In this document: piece after piece, positions 55,301-64,000 of the stretch
Numbering within the stretch: the first letter of the stretch is position 1
Layout of the letters: each line of letters begins with the position of its first letter
Source of the DNA: Litomosoides sigmodontis
Lineage: Eukaryota > Nematoda > Chromadorea > Rhabditida > Onchocercidae
Reading direction: 5' to 3'
Length of the DNA: 64,000 nt
NCBI GenBank assembly: GCA_963070105.1
Contig: OY718804.1
Coordinates: forward strand, 62,001-126,000
Position numbers and translations under genes: made by a program
Notes under the pieces: model-generated
Databases searched by the model: none
Seen by the model: the letters and a program-made list of their open reading frames with translations, nothing else
Told to the model about the DNA's origin: nothing

Positions 55301-57530
55301 GCTTTCTCCGGCAGGTTGCGTTGCAGGATGAGAAAGTGGGGGAGACCGAGCAAGTGGACTGACTGTTCGTTGATCGATATTGTCGTCGACCTGAGTTAAT
55401 GGTGCGAGCGCAGTGAATGGTACCATCCATCCATCTCGTTATTATTACTATTATGCCACAGCATTCATCAGTCAATCATATGTCCCCAAGCTCATTCTCA
55501 TAAGCGTTATAACAGATAATCTCCATTTACTACGGCAGCTGCGTCATTGTTTTCACTGGTCATTCATCCCTCCTCCATCCTTGGCTATCCTCACTGCATC
55601 TCCGAGCCTATCCATGCCTAGAGGCTGGCGAGTACGTTGGTCATCCACATGTTCGCTCGCTTCCAACTGCCACTGCATCAATTCAATGTAGGACAGACGT
55701 GACGTCGGTAAAGGCATTTAAGGTTGTAATGAGATTTCCCCACTCCACTCGACACACACTCTGCAGTCGCTTCGATGATTCGCGTAAAAACAAAAGGTGT
55801 CTGCCCCATTTAGTCGTCGACGGACACGCAAGGACACCCGCAGTGAGGCAGGCACCTATGATCGTTGCTTTTTTTCGTAGCGACCCGAGTGGAAGAGCGG
55901 CGGCAGCACCCTCATTAGTTGCAATTGCGACATCAAAGATTAGCTAGACAGGTCGGTGGCACTTTCCATCGATCCGTCAGCAAACGCTGGAAGATTGAAG
56001 AACTGCAGGAGCGCTTTCATTGTGAACTTCATTGACGTCTTCCTAACCTTTTTCACTTACTGTGTGCGTAAATTCACATCGCTCACTTTACACTGTCCCT
56101 CCCGACAATCAGTTTTTTTCGGTGTCACCCGAAGACTGCGATGGCGAACTTCAGCGGAAGTGTAGTGATAATTGAAATTTTCATCACAGATATGGATAAG
56201 CTAGGAGAAGAGTAGCTAGCTCTATTCGTACTTTTTTCCATCTCATAACTGTTGATGCTCACAACGTAGCCACTATGTCTCTTTTTGGAATGCCTGCAGC
56301 CGACCCAAAGTTTTTGGAGAGCTTTTGAAGCTTCCGCCCTTCAGCAGAGGGAGTTCGACCGAACATGAGGGTCTTCTGCGAACGATCGTGGTGTCTATAA
56401 TGAAGTGACGCTTGGATTTGTTGCCAAATTCATGAAGAAAAAACAAAGCAGTTCAGTGGACTTCCGAGGCCATTGGCTCCCATGCAGGTAGCAATGTAAC
56501 TGCGCCTGAAGAGTGATTGACGTCGGAGTCGGATCATCGATAATATTGTGAATCTCGACTCGTCGTTCGGTGGCTTTTTCCGGTTGACCTTTGCAGATTA
56601 TATGCATTTCTCGTGTGACGGAGGGGTATTATGCAAATAAGTGGAAGCATTAAGAGAGAGCCTACAGACAGAAGAGAAGAGAAGAGGCGAGAAGAGGAGG
56701 GGCGGCAGTTGATAAAATGTGACCACATGACACTTCAAATTGACAGTGATAGTTTTCTGTCATTCGGTGCGGACTTTGCCGTGTGATTTTTCTCAAATTA
56801 ATTCTCTCGGTGATGATGGAACGGAGAATGGCACTAGTAGGCAGATGGCAGGGAACAAATTATGCTTTAGTGGATAGCAATCGGTTAAACTTCACTTCAT
56901 CTCTCACTCTCAACGCTTTATCTATCTTGTCGAAGCTATAAATAGCATTCACGACCAGAGCAAAGTAGAGGAGGAGGACACGCTCCTCCTCAACTCAACT
57001 CTTGCATCCGTGGTGAGATGTGAGGAAATGGACATTGGCCATTTCAAATCTAACAATTATGCATAATTACTCCTCGGAATGTGACCTCATTCATTGCACC
57101 ACAGTGGTGATCTCTGCCTGATAAGGATCAGTAGAGGATGCCGAAATTTAGACCCCACCACCACTCCATGTTCATGGGAGGAAGAGTTGACAGGAGAAAG
57201 GAAGAGGGAGTGCTTTGCCAGTGTGGTCTATCCAGCACAGCGCTAGCAGCTTTTTGGAATCTTCAGATGAGAAGGAAGTACCTGAAAGCAGGGGTTTTAT
57301 CTTCAAACACTTCACCGCCACCCACTCTCCCCTTGCACCTACTTTCGTCATATTGATCAGTGTGAGCAGTGGTGTTCCTTTTCATGGAAGACGTCGTCAA
57401 TGGTCAAAAACCAAAATGCAAAATGAAGAAGGAGCGGATGACCAGTTGCGATAAGCGCATATTGCCGCCCCTCCTCCTAGCGCGCTCATTCTAGGCTTCA
57501 AGACTTGTATTCTGGATTGGCGGATGCAAC

Positions 57531-57548
57531 ACACCTACCTACCTACCT
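57531..57548. repeat. (CCTA)n tetramer repeat
   Basis: About four CCTA units following CACA. Confidence 0.75.
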
Positions 57549-59184
57549 CACTTCTTTCACCCCTTCTCGTCTTCATTCTTCACAGGGTTTTCGAGCGATC
57601 GATAGACTGAACGGTGAGTGATGGATACGCCTGCATGAATACGCCACGATGAGGCCCTTCTTTTCGTTGTCATCATTTCCTACCACGCACCACTCTGTTC
57701 TGCTTAGCGATCATGAACGACAACACACAACACACTTCTCTGTCCCATCAGTCCAGCTACCGGGAAGCTTTCCGTCTCGCTGCCCAAAGTAAGTTTTCGG
57801 ACAGCGTCCTTCTGCGACGGACACTTTCGCATCTAACATTCCATGGCTTCCCATCATCCTGTCAACACTTTCAGAAGAATCTTTTGGACAGTGTTTCATG
57901 CACGGCAGACTATTGTCCTCTGTTCGGCAAGCGTGCATTCAAAAGAAGTGTCTCAGCTCCTCCATGCTTCTCTTTCAATTAGCTCACTCCAACTTCACTC
58001 TACCTTAACTAATTATGAACGCCGCCTAAACGTCTGTCTTTCACAGCGCTCTTCGTCTACTGCAAATATCCCTCTACTTAGGAGGGAATTAAGAGGATAG
58101 TATTGCCAATCGAATAGAGCTCTCTGCTCTCTCACACTTGATATGCCTTTCGGTCACTCTGAATTTCAACGTTGTCCTCTTACTTCATTAATTCCCATGA
58201 AAAGACACATCTCACTTCACTACCTCTTTTCATCTCATTTCGAGCAGCAGAAAAAAAAAGATTCTCGAAGTAGTAGTAACGTAACGTAACGTGACGTATT
58301 GCGATATGTTAATTTTGCAAAATGCACCACTCATTCTTTCCCCGTTTAAATGCTGCTATCCACCCATAACAAAAGCAAAAGTTAAGCCTTGAAAAAGTTT
58401 AAGTTTATGAAGAAAAAGGTTGATTGAAACTATTTGGCAACCCTCGCAACATCTCCTCTTAGTACTTGCAGTGCTTTTAGAATACTAATTCACAACATTA
58501 GAGAAACTCGAATTGAATTTTCCTTCTGTCCACTGCGAAATTCCTTCTGCTTTTCCGTGCTGCTGAAGTGCAAATTCGTCGAAAACTAGTTTGAAACTTC
58601 GTTGAGAGGAGAGGTACGAGAATGAGAAGTGAGAGTTGAATCCTGAAAGCGTCCTGAAATGATCACCGACCTATTACTGCTTCAAGCAAAATCATTCCTC
58701 TGCAGTTTAGTTTTTTCTTTCAATTTGCTTCAAATTACTCATTGAAGTGAGTGAAGGGCGAAGGTGAAGTTGGGCGGAGTGAGCTTGTTAACTCGAATTG
58801 CGTGCGTGTTCCGAACTGCTGAAAATTGAAAATGGCCGCTTTTCTTTAAGAGAACATGCAAAATTTACTGTATTTTTCACCGGTGCACCATTCAGTGTAA
58901 TCGAAGAATCATCCATCCACTCATCAATTGATCCGCGCGAAAGTTCTGACTTCTGAGGAGTGCTTTTCCACAGTTGCTGTTGTCGTTGACCTTTCTGACA
59001 GCACCATTTTCATTTTCCATCGCCGCCTTTATTGTCTCCAATTATTTAGTTGCTTTTCATTTCAGCTCCTCCGAGCAAATAGGATCATCGGGGCGCGTTC
59101 GCCCTTCGATGGCAATTCGTGTGCTTGTAATGTCCAACGTTCCGAACTAGTAGCACAGCACCATTAGTGATTAATGACACGACG

Positions 59185-62100
59185 ATGATGACACGTCGTG
59201 GCAACGTAGCGATTTTCTGCATCGTCGCCGTCACATTGCCTCAGCTTGTGTTGACGATGTGTCCACAAGAATGCGTGTGCATATCTGAAGAGCAAAAAGT
59301 GACGCACTGTGATAACACCGCGCTAGCTGACATTCCTGCCTTGCTCGATCCACGGATTACGTCACTGACAATGGTTAATTGCACGTTGAAACGACTGGAT
59401 CCGGATGTTCTCGAATTGTATCCTGGTAGGTTTTCGATTCTCATCTTCAATAAAACAGCGAGACACAGACAGGCTTCTTGGCAGTAATGTCAACAATCCT
59501 AGATCTGGAATATCTCGATTTATCTTTCAACGAAATCGATGTGCTTGATGTGAAAATTTTCAAATATCAAACAAAGCTTCGAGTACTACGTCTCAGAGGA
59601 AATCAGCTCTCATCAATACAGCCCGACAGTTTCGTCGGCTTGAGCCAATTACAGGTGACTAAGTTTCATATTTATCCGGCGAATTTAACTGATTAACTCC
59701 AGAACTGCTCCAGTGCCTGTGAGCAAGCACTGCTACCTGTAAATAGGAGGAGTGGACGTGGATGACCCTTTTCGAATCGAATTTGATACAGTCTTTGTCA
59801 ACAAGCCACTAACCACTGCTTACAGTTAGCAGGTATTTATTGCTCGTGATGAGAAAAGTATGATGGCAGTCTTTTTTATTGCAGTAAATTTAAAGGAAAG
59901 GGTAATAATTGAGTAGAGGAAATGAATATAATTGTTGAGAGTCGTTGGTGTCAGAATGAGTGTGATCAAGCGCACTGACAAAATCACTTTCCACTTTAAA
60001 TTGCCGTACGCATCTCAAATTTAATTTCTGAAATGCCTTTAGGAACAAGAATTTAAGGGATGGGTTGAAAAGGCTCTTCCGATCTGTTTTTCACTCAGTG
60101 AAGCTAATAACCTGGCAACGGATTGAATTGTTACGTCTAAACACTTCAAATTTCCTATGAGCACTAACTATAACTGGTTGCAGAAATTTTTTGAATTTGC
60201 AAAAAAGTGAAAGTTAATAAGTGAAATCGTGAGTCTTTCATATTCATTGAACGGCACGGCACAGTGGCGACTGATCGTTTGATGCGAGCCTTTCAATGTA
60301 GCATGCTATGTGTCTGATGACCAATTTGTGGGGAAGTGTAACGAGTTTGCGGAAGCCAAAAATTCTGTTAGAATTTGGAAACAAAAATTTAAAATTTTTT
60401 GAAAATCGCGTTGACAGCCACGTTAGCAATGGTTGCTCATCGTCATCTTATGGTTGAGAATGAAAGAGGAATTAAATGAGATTAAATGATAAATTAGCAA
60501 TAAATTAGCGGTCTTCTGAATTGCAAAGGGGGCATAGTTAGTTCCACCACTTTATGCTACGAAGCTGATTGCTATTGTCAGTTTCGCATCAGAAGGCATT
60601 ACAGATGCTTGACCTCTCCGCGAATCGGCTAACTCAACTGGATCCGTTTTCCTTTCCGGAACTAAGTCATCTTCGGGAGTTAACTGTGTCGAGCAATTTG
60701 CTAACGACACTACTGCCCGATACTTTCGCTGGATTAAAAAACCTGCAACAGCTGGATTTGTCCAACAATCGGTTGCATACAATCGCTCGACACCTATTCC
60801 ACGATGTGTCAACTTTGCGTTTGCTCGATCTCAGCCACAACAACCTTTCAAAGGTACATTATTGAGCTGGATCATTACCTTCTGCCTGTTCAAAAAAAAG
60901 CAAATGTATATTGAATGGATTGTCTGCTCTCTGTCTTGTTCGTCCGGAAAGAAAACCTCTCTCTTTCTCTCTGTTTTTATTTTCAGTGGGACCCCTGTGA
61001 TTTTGTCTTGTTGAAAGACTTCCAGAAACTGATATCGTAATACATCAAGGCACTTCTCCTTGCAGATAGAAGCAGACACATTTGTTAACTTGACCTCTCT
61101 GAAACATCTCGATCTTAGTTCAAATTCGCTCGCTGACCTGTCATTCAATGGTCTCAACAGTTTGCGATACCTCAACATCAGCTGTAACTCGGTACGTTTC
61201 AAAGAACTCCAGCAGTAATGATGACAACATCCCTTCCTTCCTTCGGTCGCTGTCAGTTGGCAAACACTAAACGCCAATAATTTTCACGTGTAAATTGATG
61301 CAAAGTTGTGTCGGTGCATACCCATTCTCTTCTGTTGTTACTGCATTTTAGGTGCGACAGATTTCGGCATCCAGTTATCGTTCATTAAGTTTATTACGTG
61401 AGCTCGATTTATCGTCCAATCAAGTGCTCGAATTAGCGACATCATCATTAGACGGTTTAAACTCACTTGAGGTACTTCGGATGACCAATGAACCATACTT
61501 ACATTCCATAAAGGTTAACATACCACTCTAATTTATTCGTTATTTTGTTTAACATGACTGCGCTGGACAGGAACAAAAAGACCCTTCACAGTGCCCAATC
61601 TGATTATTTCGTGCGTGAAAAAGTGATATGTGTGCAGTTCGCATTATTACGTCATATCAACCAGTATTAATTACTGACATTTCTCGACTTCAAAAAGGGG
61701 ATCCGGCGGGTTCGCGAAAAATCTGAATTTTGCACATGCAAATGTCAGGAAATTGCAAGTCTGTTTTTAGCTGAACGCGTTTTCTGGTTTGAGAAATTTA
61801 CGCAAACTGAATTTATCCTCATGCCATCTTCTGGAAGAAATAGACGAAAATGCATTTGAATATGGCGATCAGTTGGAAGTGCTCGACTTGAGCAACTGTC
61901 GCTTGGAACGGTTGCCAGAGAAACTTGTGGAATGGAACAAGTGCGTTGAACATTTTATTTTTTCAAGCATCGGCTAGTTTTCCTCTACTTTTCTTCAATC
62001 TCTTTGCTTTTATCAATCACGTATGCCTGCCTGGCTGATTGACTTTACCAAAATACATTTTAATTTCAGTCTGAAATCGTTACGTATATCCGGTAATCCG

Positions 62101-63111
62101 CTGCACTGTGACTGCGAAATGTTATCGTTTCTTCCGGAAATACTCCGAAAGTTCTCTATCAATGCCACGTGTTTCACGCCACCCTGGTTATTCGACAGAG
62201 ATATTATGCAGTTGGTATGCTACGGCCACTTTCGCTAAAATATTAGTACCCTCTTTTCTGCGCATTATAGTTCCGTTCCCCTACGACGGGGCTATTGGCC
62301 CATCTGCCGGCTAGCATTTAGCATTTTCAGTAATCCAGCTTGATGAATATCTTTCGGCAAAAAGACAACAGAAAAAGGTTCTCGCACGAGAAGCATTTAT
62401 TAACTTGACTTAATTACAGTCAGGAAATTGCGCAACGTTGAACGGATCACAGCTAGTTTTCGCTATTCTCGGCGCATCGCTTCTGATTTTAACTATTCTA
62501 CTAACTCTTGGTTTATGTAGCCGCCGCGGATATCTTCCTCTATGCAACAAATATTCTTCGGGCGGATCATGCCGCGCTCAGAACAAGTGCCGCTCACATC
62601 TATACAGTAAACCTTTCCTTATCGCCTCACCAATCAATGACAAATCTGAATTACTGTCCGAACATACTTGCTATACGACAACAAACGGCAGTACTTCAAA
62701 CGGTATGCCATTGAATGTTTCATGACCATCTGATTGAGGTGGACTCAAGCTGCAGTAGACTTGTGGTACCTTCATAAAATGCTGCGAGGAGCAAGAGACT
62801 GTAGGTGCAGTGGATTGAGAACTCGAGCACACCGTCTTCTTTTAAACGAGCACAAGTGAATCGCACCTACGTTTCCGATTTTTTGCTAATTCTGAGTTTT
62901 AGGTTTCTCTCGTTCTGGTGGTCTCTATGATGACGAAGGCTACTACAGCAGCGTGATGCTTCCTGCAGAATGCAACGCTTATGAACGCGCACGCCCCGTT
63001 TATCCCACACCTCCGCCTGCAGCTACGATACCTCAAACATTACCAAAAAGCTATGGAGAGGACAACTTTAGGATTATTTCTCACCATCCTGTACCTATCA
63101 CAGAATTATGA
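59185..63111 (+). CDS. Leucine-rich-repeat single-pass membrane protein
   Basis: The start at 59185 gives a signal peptide (GNVAIFCIVAVTLPQLVLT) followed by an LRR N-terminal cap (CPQECVC). Exons follow in phase at about 59185-59425, 59487-59653, 60590-60850, 61067-61190, 61352-61512, 61771-61940, 62060-62212, 62419-62700 and 62903-63111. At least ten LRR units are seen, such as LEYLDLSFNEIDVL, LRVLRLRGNQLSSI, LQQLDLSNNRLHTI, LKHLDLSSNSLADL and LRELDLSSNQVLEL. A C-terminal cap follows (NPLHCDCEMLSFLP ... CFTPPW). The membrane span is LVFAILGASLLILTILLTLG (about 62444-62505). The cytoplasmic tail of roughly 130 residues includes tyrosines (GLYDDEGYYSSV) and a proline-rich stretch (YPTPPPAATIP), and ends HHPVPITEL. 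No Ig, Fn3 or TIR domain is present. It resembles nematode extracellular LRR proteins that work in adhesion, apical matrix or neurite shape; I cannot assign an orthologue. Confidence 0.85.
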
Positions 63112-64000
63112 CTGTAGCATGTTGTTGTATAGCGGGTATACTTCGAGGTTTCCAAACGAAATGCTTTCTACTGCGTCTGATAGTGATCGAGAATGAAGCT
63201 GACGGAGTGTTGGCCACGTGCTAGCGGAACAGTGGAAAAAGGGTGTGCGTGCAAGAGAAGATAGCGAAAGCGTCCCGGCAAATGCTTGTACATATTAATT
63301 ACTTCTCCAATGAGCCAGTTTAAAAGAGGCATCTGTCGAATCGAATACACACACTGCCATTCTGGGAACGGGTTTTAGCTGTTGATAAATGAGTTAAGGG
63401 GCATTCATGATTCAATGAGATTGCAGATGAGATGAGCGAGGGAGCAGTGAACAGTGAGCAGTGAATGATGACGGAGTGAAATTTGTAAATTTGGAGAGAG
63501 GAGCAATAGTCCGGGTGGATTCATTAAGCAGTCAGATGAAGCACCGTTCTTCAGTGCTTCACTTCCCTTCTCACCTTGTGCTGCCGGCTATGCTATGTTA
63601 GCTGTGTGTAGAGAAACTGTTTCTTCCATGAAGTTCGCGTCGAACGCACCACTACTAATTTCAAAATTGAACACAGAAAATGAAATTGGAAGCTGCGTTT
63701 GCCTTTTGCGCCGCCAAGAAATGTGTTACAGGGGAGGCGGGACTCATCACAGACATTGACGCTCGTCTTCACAGCGTACTTCATTGCCCTTTCAAAGTTC
63801 CAGGGAGATCTCCACAACTTTTAACAAATTGTTTAAGAAATTCCGAGAGTTTTTTGTAAACCTTCAGAAAGTGTTGGAAGTGCTTGCGGAGCTCTTGAAG
63901 AAAGTCGAAATTCCAATGCTTTAGAAGCAACTTGATGCTTGATGTTTGCATAAGCAATTGCGAAGAACTGCTAAACTCATTAAAGAGTTCATCAATTCAT
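63112..64000. other. 3' flank of the LRR gene; no further gene seen
   Basis: Contains the presumed LRR-gene 3' UTR and AT/GA-rich sequence to the window edge. The open frames on either strand have no recognisable content. Confidence 0.5.

Larger units (their letters stand above)
48421..59184. other. 10.8 kb region without a convincing gene, rich in short tandem repeats
   Basis: From the MPP10 stop to the LRR-protein start I see no reading frame with family resemblance or consistent splicing. From about 49.9 kb rightward the sequence is less AT-rich than elsewhere. It carries several short tandem repeats (49927-49957, 50995-51024, 52337-52380, 57531-57548, 58275-58296). A TTTTCATTTCAG acceptor at about 59065, 120 bases before the LRR start codon, suggests a 5' UTR exon whose upstream partner lies somewhere in this stretch. 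Much of it is therefore plausibly 5' intron and control DNA of the LRR gene; this is inference. Confidence 0.45.

Noticed and set aside
57713..57982. 89-codon plus-strand frame beginning MNDNTQHTSL
   Set aside because: Mixed composition, overlapping open frames on both strands, no family and no splice context.

Overview
The window is eukaryotic and almost certainly from a nematode. Genes are split into many short exons with GT..AG introns, the non-coding DNA is AT-rich with simple repeats, and several start codons lie only 6-40 bases after a T-rich AG splice acceptor, which is the layout of spliced-leader trans-splicing. The encoded proteins are ordinary animal housekeeping families. A parasitic spirurid-like (clade III) worm seems plausible, but I cannot fix the species from sequence alone.

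Left part (1-8.9 kb): the 5' end of mcm-5 runs left off the edge and is head-to-head with the gene for mitochondrial RNA polymerase (POLRMT), the two start codons being about 360 bases apart. A proline tRNA (anticodon AGG) follows at 8774-8845. Middle-left (10.4-19.3 kb): two co-oriented minus-strand genes, a Tip60/KAT5-type MYST acetyltransferase (mys-1) and, downstream of it, a FANCM/Hef-like helicase-fold protein. Its exons align in order with FANCM, but every ATPase motif I could place (I, II, III, V, VI) is changed. This is the most unusual item in the window.

Centre (19.3-40.4 kb): after an 8 kb stretch without a convincing gene come three minus-strand genes: N-myristoyltransferase, the R-SNARE YKT6, and the ER mannosyltransferase ALG11. 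All three act in lipid modification, membrane traffic or N-glycan assembly, but spacings of 1.5-1.8 kb argue against one tight operon.

Right part (40.4-64 kb): a 2.9 kb gap holds tRNA-like promoter boxes and a pair of hairpins. Then comes a plus-strand MPP10 (U3 snoRNP) gene with a long serine/lysine-rich N-terminal extension. A 10.8 kb stretch without a convincing gene, rich in short tandem repeats, follows. Last is a plus-strand gene for a single-pass leucine-rich-repeat membrane protein, complete by 63111.

Gene models were assembled by eye from splice sites, reading phase and family knowledge. Spans are firm where a start and stop are quoted, but individual exon edges may be off by a few bases.
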